Positions 44,699 to 53,199 of a DNA stretch of 64,000 nt are shown here, piece by piece (position 1 is the first letter of the stretch; the number at the start of each line of letters is the position of its first letter). The DNA is taken from the NCBI GenBank assembly GCA_029565675.1, contig JAKQNP010000025.1, positions 29,338 to 93,337 on the forward strand. Reading direction: 5' to 3'. Source of the stretch: a bacterium. Lineage in GTDB: Bacteria; Zhuqueibacterota; Zhuqueibacteria; Residuimicrobiales; Oceaniaggregativiventaceae. The notes under the pieces were generated by a model. That model was not told where the DNA came from. It saw nothing but the letters and a program-made list of their open reading frames with translations, and ran no database searches. The position numbers and the translations under genes are program-made.

Positions 44699-44729
44699 AA
44701 AAAAAAGGGCAACCCCCCACAGGCTGCCC
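44699..44729 (-). terminator. Intrinsic terminator downstream of the GlsB-like gene
   Basis: On the minus strand, arms GGGCAGCC and GGTTGCCC (8 bp, one G-U pair) with a short loop are followed by eight T residues. It lies 140 bp after the GlsB-like stop and also behind the SpoIIE gene on the other strand, so it probably ends transcripts coming from the right. Confidence 0.65.
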
Positions 44730-44869
44730 GTTGCTCGCAGAGCACTATCAACAAAAAGCACCCAGCGAAACTTTGTCATCAATAACAAGACCCTTCTGTG
44801 CAGATAACTTTTCCCCTGCCCGGGTGAAAAATCAGTTCTGCCAGAAAGGTCCCCCCCCTACATGCAAAA

Positions 44870-45109
44870 TTATTTGCGAACTTTGGTCAAGATCCACAAT
44901 AAAACCACCGCGCCGACAACCGCCATAACCAGTTGGCCCAGCAGTCCAGTAGAGGCTAAACCAACAATCCGGAACAGCATGGCACCAACAAAAGAGCCGA
45001 TTACGCCGACCAAAAGATTGCCTAAAAGTCCGAATCCCCGCCCTTTCATGATCTTGCCAGCCAAATAACCCGCCAGCAAACCGATCAATAAAAAGTAAAG
45101 CAAGCTCAT
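44870..45109 (-). CDS. GlsB/YeaQ/YmgE-family small membrane protein
   Basis: The 79-residue protein has three membrane helices and the 'transglycosylase-associated' family pattern: MSLLYFLLIGLLAGYLAGKIMKGRGFGLLGNLLVGVIGSFVGAMLFRIVGL. Members are stress-associated inner-membrane proteins of unknown mechanism. The start at ATG 45109 has AGAGGTAC upstream. The IS5 element was inserted at 45242, 130 bp upstream of this start, and may have cut its promoter region. Confidence 0.88.
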   Translation of the reverse strand: MSLLYFLLIGLLAGYLAGKIMKGRGFGLLGNLLVGVIGSFVGAMLFRIVGLASTGLLGQLVMAVVGAVVLLWILTKVRK

Positions 45110-45241
45110 TTTGTACCTCTATCGAATAAAGGTTGTAGTACCAAAGCTGGGCTCGCTGCTGTGCAGCGAGCCCAGCTGGTATCTCCCCCGCAATTCTTTC
45201 GGCTATATAAGGCAATCACCGTGCCAAATTAATAACAAGTC

Positions 45242-46446
45242 TGAAACTTCTGAAAAATTGCATTAATAGAGCCTATTTTGTATATTAGCTGCGTATCCAA
45301 ACAATCAGGGAGAGCCTCGATGCGCAGCAATAAAATTCACAATGTTGATCTATTTACCCATGCCGCCAATGTACATTTTCAAAAACATATCAAGACCAAG
45401 AGCAAAAATGCGCTTGAAATAATCAAAGCCCAAGTAGATTGGGATAAACTGGCAGCGCCATTAGCAGATAAAATTGCCCAGTCCAAACAGCCAAAATCAC
45501 CGGCTGGGCGCGAATCATTTTCTTTGGTCTTGATTATCAAATGTTTCATTTTACAAAGCATCTATGGTCTATCTGATCCGCGTCTTGAAGAAGAGATTGC
45601 CGATCGTCGGAGTTTTCAGATGTTTTTGGATTTAACCAGTGCAGATTCCATTCCAGATGAGACCACCATCTGCCGCTATCGAGAATTGTTTGCCCGTTTG
45701 GGCTTGGATAAAGAGCTTTTCAACGGTTACAAGGAACAACTCAAGAAGCAAGGTCTTGTAGTCGGCAAAGGCAGAATTGTCGATGCGACTCTTAAGCAAG
45801 CGCAAGCCAAACCAGGCAGCAAAAGAGATCAGCATGCCCGTTTCACCAAGAAAAGAGGCAAGAGCTATTACGGCTACAAAGGTCATATTGCTTCTGATTC
45901 AGAGAGCAATGTTATCCTGGATGTAGAATTTACGCCTGCCAATATTCATGATTCTGCAGTTTTTGATAAATTGATAATCGATGAAGAAAGAGCCATTTTT
46001 GCTGATAAAGGTTATGCCAATCAGAATCGCAAAAAGCAACTCAGATCCAAAGGTGTTTATTGTGGAATATTGGATAAGGGCTACCGCAACCGCTCGTTAA
46101 GTGACAAACAGAAAAAACGCAACAAAAGACTATCCTCCATCCGCAATGCAGTAGAGCGGCCGTTTGCATTTATGAAACAAGTCTTGGGATATGATCGATG
46201 TCGGTATTATGACCAGGATCGCAACCGTTTCGAGTTTGTGTTGTCAGCAATTGTGTATAATATGCGGTGTTCGATCACCCAGACCTGTTAGCAGGTAAAA
46301 AGAGACTACGCGTCGCTGTGCGTAGCATAATCTTTGATTGCCAAAGAACATTTTCCACTAATTTTCTGCAAAGCTGTAGTGAATTTGAAAAAAATTACGT
46401 GAAAAATGGCTCTACAATTTATAATTCCAATTTTTCAGATGTCTCA
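45242..46446 (+). mobile_element. Complete IS5-family insertion sequence with 4 bp target duplication
   Basis: The left end TGAAACTTCTGAAAAATTG and the reverse complement of the right end TGAGACATCTGAAAAATTG form a 19 bp terminal inverted repeat with two mismatches. The element is 1,205 bp and is flanked by AGTC at 45238-45241 and 46447-46450, a 4 bp target duplication of the size expected for the IS5 group. It carries one full transposase gene, so it is probably intact and recent. Bases 46292-46427 between the gene and the right repeat hold nothing recognisable. Confidence 0.85.
45320..46291 (+). CDS. IS5-family transposase
   Basis: The 323-residue protein has the IS5 (transposase DDE domain, DUF772-type N-terminus) layout. 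The N-terminal part PAGRESFSLVLIIKCFILQSIYGLSDPRLEEEIADRRSFQMFLDLTSADSIPDETTICRYRELFARLGL is the helical DUF772 domain. Catalytic Asp155 lies in GRIVDATL, Asp229 in AIFADKGYAN and Glu279 in RNAVERPFAFMK, with the YREK-like (YR.R) residues nearby. All three acids are present, so it should be active. The start is ATG 45320, with GGGAGAG upstream. Confidence 0.95.
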   Translation: MRSNKIHNVDLFTHAANVHFQKHIKTKSKNALEIIKAQVDWDKLAAPLADKIAQSKQPKSPAGRESFSLVLIIKCFILQSIYGLSDPRLEEEIADRRSFQMFLDLTSADSIPDETTICRYRELFARLGLDKELFNGYKEQLKKQGLVVGKGRIVDATLKQAQAKPGSKRDQHARFTKKRGKSYYGYKGHIASDSESNVILDVEFTPANIHDSAVFDKLIIDEERAIFADKGYANQNRKKQLRSKGVYCGILDKGYRNRSLSDKQKKRNKRLSSIRNAVERPFAFMKQVLGYDRCRYYDQDRNRFEFVLSAIVYNMRCSITQTC

Positions 46447-46570
46447 AGTCTACATCTCTTTGTTTTTTAAACAAATCTAATCGATCGATAATACTTTTAG
46501 AGAAGATAATACTCGCGATTTGGCACAACTCGATCGCCGGATTGCGCCAAATCACACATTTGTCTTTTAC

Positions 46571-46708
46571 CCAGATTCGGTGTTAACCGAATCAAAAAAC
46601 ATTCAATCGCTTATTCTTGATGCGGTTGCGAAAAGGTCGCTTTTCACCCAACGCGCATTGCCACCAGATTGATTTTCTTTAAGATCCGGTGCTGCGCACC
46701 GAATATGG
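46571..46708 (+). repeat. Dispersed three-hairpin repeat, copy B
   Basis: This 138 bp copy contains all three hairpins: GATTCGG-TGTTAA-CCGAATC at the start, GAAAAG-GTCG-CTTTTC in the middle and CGGTGC-TGC-GCACCG at the end. Over about 130 bp it differs from copy C at a single base, so the two are a recent duplication. One strand is open for 30 codons through the first two hairpins. The surrounding interval 46447-46851 holds no gene. Confidence 0.85.
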
Positions 46709-46851
46709 GTTTTAATGAACTGGGAGAATTTTTGCGGCAGAAACGGAGCAAGCCGGCAATTGCCAGCACCTCCTGCAAAAGGGAGCGCAGAACTGGACGG
46801 ATCGAAAACAGATTCAGGATCAAGGATTTCTCAATGGTAGACACCACCAAT

Positions 46852-47043
46852 TCAGGATTTTGGTGAAGTCGAGTCGGGGGGTAAGATATGGGGATCAAGG
46901 CTGGAGACATTGATTTTCCAGGTTCTTTCCAGTCTCTCGATTTGCTTGCGATGATAGAGCGTCTGTGCCCACCAGCCGAGAGCAAAGCCCAACAAGAGGG
47001 CAAGCAACAAATAAAGCGCAATTTCAGCGATCAGATAGAGCAT
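46852..47043 (-). CDS. Small single-helix membrane protein
   Basis: The 63-residue protein has one long membrane helix (MLYLIAEIALYLLLALLLGFALGWW), then a basic and charged tail (QTLYHRKQIERLERTWKINVSSLDP). Its start at ATG 47043 lies inside the end of the OmpA-like gene (overlap 20 bp), so the two are translated together. I do not recognise a family; it may hold or assist the OmpA-like protein. Confidence 0.65.
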   Translation of the reverse strand: MLYLIAEIALYLLLALLLGFALGWWAQTLYHRKQIERLERTWKINVSSLDPHILPPDSTSPKS

Positions 47044-47749
47044 CGGTATTCTCCTGCAGCAGATGGAATTCAACGCGCCGATTCAGCGATTGTCCTTGCG
47101 GAGTGCGATTGTCCGCAACCGGATTGAGGGTTCCATAACCAAGGGCTACCAGGCTTTTTTCGCTGCAACCCAATGAGATCAGCGTCCTGCGCACTGAATC
47201 AGCCCGCGCCTGGCTGAGATGGAGGTTCTGAGCCGGTGAACCGCTGTCATCGGTATAGCCGGCGATCTCGATGTCGACGTCGGGAAGCTTCGACAACAGA
47301 ACAGCCAATCGGTTCAGAGACTCTCTTCCTTCGGCATCAATCACAGTGCTGCCGGAGGGGAAATGAAGGCGCTGTCGCGGCAACAGCAGGACCAAATCCC
47401 TGCGGGCCTGTTCGCGCGGATCTGGCAACGCGCAGCGGGTGGAGTCAATCACCAGGCGCACTCCCGGAAAACGACCGCCGAGTTCAGCCAGGGCCAACTT
47501 GTCAACCGAGTCGCGCACCGTGCCGCGCAGCAAAAGAACACGGCCGCGACTCTGAACTTGTACAGAATCAAAACCAGCGGCGGTCAATTGGCATCGCGCG
47601 CGCGTTTCGATGCGTTTTTCCAGGGGGGTGATGCGCGTCAAGGCCAACAGCAGCAGCAACAGATAACCGATGACGCCCCACACCGTTACAGGCAAAAAAG
47701 CCGATGCAGCCACGGTTTGTTTTGCAGTTGTATTCTCATCGGTCTGCAT
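47024..47749 (-). CDS. OmpA-family protein with an N-terminal helix and BON-like domain
   Basis: The 241-residue protein has one membrane helix (residues 20-40: FLPVTVWGVIGYLLLLLLALTRI), so it is probably anchored in the inner membrane rather than lipidated. A BON-like segment follows (RARCQLTAAGFDSVQVQSRGRVLLLRGTVRDSVDKLALAEL). The C-terminal OmpA domain has FPSGSTVIDAEGRESLNRLAVLLSKLPDVDIEIAGYTDDSGSPAQNLHLSQARADSVRRTLISLG and the closing RTPQGQSLNRRVEFHLL, with Asp and Arg residues that bind peptidoglycan. It probably links the inner membrane to the cell wall. It is followed by an overlapping small membrane-protein gene. Confidence 0.85.
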   Translation of the reverse strand: MQTDENTTAKQTVAASAFLPVTVWGVIGYLLLLLLALTRITPLEKRIETRARCQLTAAGFDSVQVQSRGRVLLLRGTVRDSVDKLALAELGGRFPGVRLVIDSTRCALPDPREQARRDLVLLLPRQRLHFPSGSTVIDAEGRESLNRLAVLLSKLPDVDIEIAGYTDDSGSPAQNLHLSQARADSVRRTLISLGCSEKSLVALGYGTLNPVADNRTPQGQSLNRRVEFHLLQENTDALSDR

Positions 47750-48027
47750 AGCATGTCATTTTCATGGTTAACGGCCGACCGGGGAAAGAGCTTGTTCTAT
47801 CTGGCTGGATTGCCGGCTCCGCGTCGGGCGAATAAATGCAGAGTCGCCTGCGATAACCGAGCGACCCACCGGCCATTCGCCAAATTCAATCACATAAATC
47901 CCGTCCACAAGATCTCGAAAGACCACAATCCTGGTTATCTGCTCTTGCGGACGTGCCTCGAACACCCCCGTCATTTGACTGCACAACATTATCAATTTCA
48001 ATGCAATTAATCAACCATTATTTATAG

Positions 48028-48166
48028 CCGGATTCGGTGTTAACCGAATCAAAAAACATTCAATCGCTTATTATTGATGCGGTTGCGAAAAGGTCGCTTT
48101 TCACCCAACGCGCATTGCCACCAGATTGATTTTCTTTAAGATCCGGTGCTGCGCACCGAATCCGGG
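48028..48166 (+). repeat. Dispersed three-hairpin repeat, copy C
   Basis: This copy is almost identical to copy B at 46571-46708 and has the same orientation, with all three hairpins intact. A partial further copy (GATTCGGTGTTAACC, 48174-48188) follows directly. Copies B and C bracket the OmpA-like and small-membrane-protein genes. Confidence 0.85.
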
Positions 48167-48310
48167 TTATACCCAGATTCGGTGTTAACCAAATCCAAAT
48201 CAGATGAAGACTCGTTGGCAACGGATCGCCGCCAAAGAGGCAAAAGTTTGAATCAGTGAAGGTTAAAATGGCGCAAACCGGGTTGATGTGCAGCCCGCAG
48301 TGCCTGACAG

Positions 48311-48337
48311 GAAAAAAACCCGGCCTTTCGGCCGGGG
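48311..48337 (-). terminator. Intrinsic terminator of the SRPBCC/GyrI gene
   Basis: On the minus strand, CCCCGGCC-GAAA-GGCCGGG is followed by seven T residues, a stem of at least seven G/C pairs with a GAAA tetraloop. It begins eight bases after the stop codon of the gene at 48345-49379. Confidence 0.9.
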
Positions 48338-48344
48338 TGCGGAA

Positions 48345-49379
48345 TTATTGGGCAAAATAAGTGATCCGGGTCAGCCATTTGGCTGGATCCGGTTCAGCGT
48401 TCGGATCGGTGATATATTCATCGATGACTGGCTCTTTGAACGCCAGGCCCAATTTTTTAAGATGCGCGTCGAGGGCCAAATAAGCTATACCAGAGCCTTC
48501 ATAGGGGCCATAATAATCGACAGTATAGGCTGTTTGGCGCGGCAAGGTGATCATTTGAATGCCTTCGGCTTTGAACGAACGATTTACCGGAATCGCTGCA
48601 GCCATATCGCTATTCCCTGTTCCTTCGTCCCACGAAAAGTAGAGTCCGCACGGTGCACCGACCACGCGAACGCGATTCTTGTTGACGGCTTCCATGATCT
48701 TGGCGAAAGACTCGGCAAAAAAGGGCTGCATTTGACTAAACGAGACGGTCTTTTGCACCGCCGCAAATGTTCTCGCCGGAAAATTTACTTTTTTGATCGT
48801 GGTGCTCAGCTGTTCGATCGCAGCCTGTTCGGCTTCAGTTTTTTCTTTGAGCAAGGTGAAGCCGCGTTCGAAATCCGCTCCCAGCATTTTGTCCATATTC
48901 ATGAACAGCATAAACACCCGCTCGGCAAACCCATAGGACCCTTCCATGACCCACGTCACCCTTGAGCTGTCGACGCCGACTTTATCGACTGTGATATGAC
49001 CATCCGATTCGCTCGGGTAGGGTTCAAGAAACCGCATATGATAGTCGATCCGTTGATTGTCGGTCACACCGGTATTGGCCATCTCCCCGGTGCCGGTGAT
49101 TTTGGGATTGCCAACCCACTTGTAAAGAGCACCCTCCTGGCCGTCGACGCCTTCAACAGTGACCTGCATCGACGAGTCGCGCTCTGCCCAGGGCGACCAG
49201 CCTTGCCAGGAATTCCAGTAACGCACATGCCGAAAAACCAGCTCCTGTGGAGCATCAATCGACGCACTTCGCTCAACGCGATAGGTCTTTGGTGCGATCA
49301 AGCCCAACAGCAAGAAAAGGCCGATCAGCACCAACAAGATAATGCCGATAATCTTGATAATTTTCACGATTTCCTCCAT
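48345..49379 (-). CDS. SRPBCC-domain plus GyrI-like domain protein with membrane anchor
   Basis: The 344-residue protein has one N-terminal helix (IIKIIGIILLVLIGLFLLLGLIA). An SRPBCC (START-like) ligand-binding domain follows (YRVERSASIDAPQELVFRHVRYWNSWQGWSPWAERDSSMQV to about residue 185). The C-terminal GyrI-like/AraC-effector-binding domain has FPARTFAAVQKTVSFSQMQPFFAESFAKIMEAVNKNRV, then APCGLYFSWDEGTGNSDMAAAIPVN and RQTAYTVDYYGPYEGSGIAYLALDAHLKKLGL and ends in PAKWLTRITYFAQ. The GyrI-like unit binds small ligands. The combination is known but its job is unclear. It has its own terminator. Confidence 0.85.
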   Translation of the reverse strand: MEEIVKIIKIIGIILLVLIGLFLLLGLIAPKTYRVERSASIDAPQELVFRHVRYWNSWQGWSPWAERDSSMQVTVEGVDGQEGALYKWVGNPKITGTGEMANTGVTDNQRIDYHMRFLEPYPSESDGHITVDKVGVDSSRVTWVMEGSYGFAERVFMLFMNMDKMLGADFERGFTLLKEKTEAEQAAIEQLSTTIKKVNFPARTFAAVQKTVSFSQMQPFFAESFAKIMEAVNKNRVRVVGAPCGLYFSWDEGTGNSDMAAAIPVNRSFKAEGIQMITLPRQTAYTVDYYGPYEGSGIAYLALDAHLKKLGLAFKEPVIDEYITDPNAEPDPAKWLTRITYFAQ

Positions 49380-49692
49380 TTTTTATATCTTGGTTTGTGC
49401 CGTAACTTTCATAAAACGGCCGGGAATCCGAACAAAAAGTACAAAATCAATAACACTGAAAAGAATGCGATAATTTCCGCCGCCGGAAAATATCGATCGA
49501 CCTCCGTACATCCCTGCAACGGGCGCAAAAGAAGCGAATGCATCGATGCCGGGATTCAGTGCGCAGCAGCAAATTTCCAATGAATACAAAATGACATTTA
49601 CACCAACAGGGTAGCGAGGACATCTGCTCAAATGGAGGAAAAAACATAGAACACTTTTTAGTGGATTCTGCCAGCGCAGGACTCTGGTGATA

Positions 49693-49832
49693 CCCGGATT
49701 CGTTGTTAAGCGAATCAAAAAATATCCAATCGCTTATTCATTACGCGGTTGTGAAAAGGGCACTTTTCACCCTTGCTGTTTTGGTATCAAATTGATTTTC
49801 TGTGAGATCCGGTGCTGCGCACCGAATACAGG
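49693..49832 (+). repeat. Dispersed three-hairpin repeat, copy D
   Basis: This copy lies in the plus orientation in the divergent interval between the SRPBCC gene and malQ. The central hairpin is enlarged (GTGAAAAG-GGCA-CTTTTCAC) and the distal hairpin CGGTGC-TGC-GCACCG is perfect; the first arm has a mismatch (GATTCG-TTGTTAAG-CGAATC). The rest of the interval 49380-49955 shows no gene; the last bases before 49956 hold the malQ ribosome binding site (TGAGGAGCC). Confidence 0.8.
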
Positions 49833-49955
49833 TTGATAAAAGTCTTTTGCATTTTTCATTGTTTTTTGCATAATTGCGGTGTGAATTGCTCGTCATCGGC
49901 CCACCCGATAAAATACGTTTGGGATCGACAACCGCACTGAATTGAGGAGCCAAAA

Positions 49956-51464
49956 ATGGAAAAACGTGGGGCAGGAATCCTTTGCCATATCACTTCATTG
50001 CCATCGCCGTTTGGTATCGGCGATTTCGGTCCGCAAGCTTACCGATTCATCGATTTTCTGACTCGTTGCCGGATGCACTGCTGGCAAATCCTGCCGTTGA
50101 CGCCCACCAACCCGGTTTCCGGCAATTCCCCCTATTCGAGCGCCTCTGCTTTTGCCGGCAATGCGCTGTTGATCAGCCCCGAGCAGCTCGTCAGCGACGG
50201 TTTGTTGAGCAGTGCGGATATAGCTGCACCGCCGTCATTTCCGAATGACCATGTCGATTTCGACTCTGTCATTCCATACAAAAACCATCTGTTGCAGCTC
50301 GCGTTTGCCAATTTTGTGCAAAACCGCCGACAATGGGAAAAGGAATTCACTGCATTCTGTGCGTCTCAGGCTGACTGGCTGGAGGACTATGTGGCTTTTA
50401 GAGCCTGCAAAATCCATTTTGAAGAAAAGAGCTGGGTCGAATGGCCGAACCCGATACGCGATCGCCAGCCGGACGAACTGCACCGGCTAAAAGCCGACTT
50501 GGCCGATGAGCTCGAATACGGGCGATTCATTCAATTTGTCTTTGACCGCCAGTGGAGACAACTGCGAAAGGCCTGCAGCGAAAAAGGCATTCACTTGATC
50601 GGCGACATTCCCTATTATGTCAACCACGACAGCGCCGATGTCTGGAGCCATCGCGAACTTTTTTTACTGGATGAGCCGGGAGAACCGACGGTTGTAGCGG
50701 GTGTGCCGCCGGACTATTTCAGCGCCGAAGGCCAATTGTGGGGAAACCCGATCTACAACTGGCAAATCCTCAAGGCGCGCAAATTTGACTGGTGGCTGAA
50801 CCGGTTCGAGCACAACCTCTCTCTCTATGATATCATTCGTTTTGACCATTTTCGCGGACTCGTGGCATTCTGGCAGGTCGAAGCAGGCCGTCCCAATGCG
50901 GTCAAGGGCGAATGGATCAAGGTGCCGGTAGTCGAATTTTTCACCGCTGTACAAACCAGATTTCCCAATCTGCCGATTATCGCCGAAGACCTTGGCATCA
51001 TCACTCCGGATGTGCAACAGATCATGCAGCAGTTCTCCCTGCCGGGGATGAAAGTTTTGCAATTCGCTTTTGACGAGAGTCTGCCGCAAAACGCCTATGC
51101 ACCGCACAACCATGTGCAGCATTGCGTCCTCTATATCGGCACCCACGACAACGACACTGCGCGCGGCTGGTTCGTCAACAGTGACAGCGAAACCAAAAGC
51201 CGCCTTGGCCGTTACATAGGCAAATGGTTGGATGAAAACAACATTCAGTGGGATTTGATCCGGCTGGCGCTGAGTTCAGTGGCCAATCTGACGATTCTCT
51301 GTATGCAGGACCTGCTCGGCTGTGGAACCGAAGGCAAGATGAATACACCCGGTACAGTGAGCGGCAATTGGGAATGGCGAATAAGTGAACCGCAATTTGT
51401 GCCGGAGATTGAGACGCGCTTGCAGGAAATGATGCACCTTTATGGTCGCTTGCCCGGGATTTGA
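49956..51464 (+). CDS. malQ: 4-alpha-glucanotransferase (amylomaltase)
   Basis: The 502-residue protein is a GH77 amylomaltase that moves alpha-1,4-glucan segments between maltodextrins in the cytoplasm. It has the family start (KRGAGILCHITSLPSPFGIGDFG), SPYSSASAFAGN, GDIPYYVNHDSADVW and PPDYFSAEGQLWGNPIYNW. The catalytic nucleophile Asp297 is in IIRFDHFRG, the acid/base Glu344 in IIAEDLGIIT and Asp398 in THDNDTARGW. The length is normal for the bacterial enzyme. The ATG at 49956 has TGAGGAGCC upstream. It is not linked to other glycogen genes here. Confidence 0.96.
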   Translation: MEKRGAGILCHITSLPSPFGIGDFGPQAYRFIDFLTRCRMHCWQILPLTPTNPVSGNSPYSSASAFAGNALLISPEQLVSDGLLSSADIAAPPSFPNDHVDFDSVIPYKNHLLQLAFANFVQNRRQWEKEFTAFCASQADWLEDYVAFRACKIHFEEKSWVEWPNPIRDRQPDELHRLKADLADELEYGRFIQFVFDRQWRQLRKACSEKGIHLIGDIPYYVNHDSADVWSHRELFLLDEPGEPTVVAGVPPDYFSAEGQLWGNPIYNWQILKARKFDWWLNRFEHNLSLYDIIRFDHFRGLVAFWQVEAGRPNAVKGEWIKVPVVEFFTAVQTRFPNLPIIAEDLGIITPDVQQIMQQFSLPGMKVLQFAFDESLPQNAYAPHNHVQHCVLYIGTHDNDTARGWFVNSDSETKSRLGRYIGKWLDENNIQWDLIRLALSSVANLTILCMQDLLGCGTEGKMNTPGTVSGNWEWRISEPQFVPEIETRLQEMMHLYGRLPGI

Positions 51465-51504
51465 TCCGCAGGATTATCGATTCGAACCAGGTTATTTTCC
51501 TAGC

Positions 51505-51549
51505 AAAAAAAAAGCGTCTGCAAGCGGATTGTCTCCGCTTTGCAGACGC
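51505..51549 (-). terminator. Intrinsic terminator of the cold-shock gene
   Basis: Read on the minus strand, arms GCGTCTGCAAAGCGGA and TCCGCTTGCAGACGC (one bulged base) with a short loop are followed by nine T residues. It lies 50 bp after the cspA-like stop codon. It also lies behind malQ on the opposite strand but lacks a T run in that direction. Confidence 0.88.
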
Positions 51550-51599
51550 CAAGTTTAGGTCAACTTCGCCAATCCCGCAAAGGATTCAGCGGATCGACC

Positions 51600-51800
51600 T
51601 CAGACACGACGAACGTTCGCCGCCTGTGGTCCTTTCGGTCCTTCCTCGATTTCGAATTCGACCTGGTCGCCTTCATCCAGCGATTTGAAACCTTCACCTT
51701 CGATCGCCTTGTAGTGAACAAAGACATCGCTGCCATTGTCGCGGGCGATGAAACCATAACCTTTGGTGCGGTTGAACCATTTGACTGTTCCGATCTCCAT
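51600..51800 (-). CDS. Cold-shock protein, CspA family
   Basis: The 66-residue protein is a single cold-shock domain: [60 protein letters not shown]. The RNP-1 (KGYGFI) and RNP-2 (VFVHY) motifs, which bind single-stranded nucleic acid, are present. It acts as an RNA chaperone. The start is ATG 51800, with GAAAGGAAAAAG upstream. The 240 bp ahead of it (51801-52042) could hold a long 5' leader as in other csp genes, but no conserved cold-shock box was recognised. Confidence 0.96.
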   Translation of the reverse strand: MEIGTVKWFNRTKGYGFIARDNGSDVFVHYKAIEGEGFKSLDEGDQVEFEIEEGPKGPQAANVRRV

Positions 51801-52042
51801 GGAACTTTTTCCTTTCTTAAAAAACTATCCGCTTTTGCGGATCGGCTATTCGTACACTTGGCTTTAAACGCAAAAATCGCAACCGGAAACAATTACCCGC
51901 ATTGCGATTTAAACGATGACCTATCGATGGAGCAAGATTGCACTGTTCATTCCGAGCTGCGATCGGGATCAAAAGCTTAATAAAGTGTACGGTTAATTGA
52001 ACGCTTTAATATACATTATTTTTAGAGAAAATACAAGAAAAA

Positions 52043-53110
52043 TCAACATAAATCGAATTTATTTGTTTTCGAGCGGAGGTGTTGGGCAGCCCGAATCAGA
52101 GCCAGATAGCCCTCGACCGGCACATAGTCCGGAATCGAATTGCCCGATCCCAATCCATAGCCGTTGGCCAACGCGCGAAATCGGGCAGCCGATTCAACCA
52201 CCCGGGCAAAAACCGTTTCCGGTTTCTCCACACAAAGCAGATCCAGATCAATGCCGCCGAACAAGCCGATGCGGTCGCCATAGAGCTCGATCCAGCGCTC
52301 AAACGGAGCTATCGCATCCTCATTGGAATGTTTTGCATCGATGCCGATGGCAATGGCCTCTTCCATGATCGAAAAAATATTGCCGCAGGAATGGAGGAGA
52401 AACGGCCGCCCGGCAGCGTGCACGCGATCGATCACCCGTTTGTATTGCGGCAACACATGACGGCTGATGGCGTCCGGGGACATCAGGGTGCTGGTTTTGA
52501 AACCCAGATCATCGCCGAATCGGCAGACCGCAAAGGTGTCGCGGTGGCGGTCGAGAAAACGGCGCCAGATCGATTCCATCAGGTCGCCGATTTTCCGATA
52601 GAGATCGGCAAACAAATCGGGATCCTCAGCGCTGAGATAGGCCAGATATTCATAGCCCACCAGGTCCTCGCTGATCTCGAATGCGCCGTTGCCGATGCCG
52701 CCGACTGCTTTCATGCCCGCCGGCATCATCTCTCCCAAAGCGCTGAATTGCGGTTCCGCCAGTCGCCAAAAACGTTCCGGCAGCTCATCCCAGGGATATT
52801 TTTCAAAATCGATGCGATTTTGGATCGGCCCGGGGCGGCCGCCCATGATCGCACCGTGGTCCGGCAAGATTTCGGTGATGCACACCTCGAACGATACGGT
52901 ATCATAGGTCATTTCATGAAAAAACCGGCAATAACAGCGAAAAAATTCAGCCTGATCTGCGGCATCGCCCTCGACCAGATCGGCAAATGTTGTGTGCAAA
53001 ACCTTTTCCATGATCGATGGGCTGATGAGATGCTCATAAATCGGCAACCGCTGCGGCCGCTGATTGGCTAAAACCGCCAAGACATGGCGATAATCGGGTT
53101 GAAAATCCAT
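52043..53110 (-). CDS. Uroporphyrinogen-decarboxylase-family protein
   Basis: The 355-residue protein belongs to the UroD/MtaA-CmuA superfamily of TIM-barrel enzymes: FQPDYRHVLAVLANQRPQRLPIYEHLI, then GGIGNGAFEISEDLVGYEYLAYLSAEDPDLFADLYRKIGDLMESIWRRFL, CRFGDDLGFKTSTLMSPDAISRHVLPQYKRVIDRVHAAGRPFLLHSCGNIFSIMEEAIAIGIDAKHSNED and GLFGGIDLDLLCVEKPETV. The zinc-binding-type HSCGN motif points to the corrinoid methyltransferase-like branch rather than haem synthesis. The next gene on the same strand is an aldo/keto reductase. Substrate unknown. Confidence 0.82.
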   Translation of the reverse strand: MDFQPDYRHVLAVLANQRPQRLPIYEHLISPSIMEKVLHTTFADLVEGDAADQAEFFRCYCRFFHEMTYDTVSFEVCITEILPDHGAIMGGRPGPIQNRIDFEKYPWDELPERFWRLAEPQFSALGEMMPAGMKAVGGIGNGAFEISEDLVGYEYLAYLSAEDPDLFADLYRKIGDLMESIWRRFLDRHRDTFAVCRFGDDLGFKTSTLMSPDAISRHVLPQYKRVIDRVHAAGRPFLLHSCGNIFSIMEEAIAIGIDAKHSNEDAIAPFERWIELYGDRIGLFGGIDLDLLCVEKPETVFARVVESAARFRALANGYGLGSGNSIPDYVPVEGYLALIRAAQHLRSKTNKFDLC

Positions 53111-53199
53111 ATCTCTCCTTTAACTGCTGTGATCCTCGACCTACTGCCCGGGCGTCAACCCGGTAGGAAACCGGCAAGACGATCAGGCAACTTTTTGGC

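Larger units (their letters stand above)
47750..48344. other. Interval of about 595 bp holding repeat copy C and a terminator
   Basis: A minus-strand frame at 47768-48001 (77 codons, ATG at 48001) contains ITRIVVFRDLVDGIYVIEFGEWPVGRSVIAGDSAF but has no clear ribosome binding site or family. Repeat copy C is at 48028-48166, followed by a partial second start of the same repeat at 48171-48196. The terminator of the SRPBCC gene is at 48311-48337. Nothing else is seen. Confidence 0.4.

Noticed and set aside
47768..48001. 77-codon minus-strand gene upstream of the OmpA-like gene
   Set aside because: No family, no clear ribosome binding site and an unusual composition; listed only in the gap entry.
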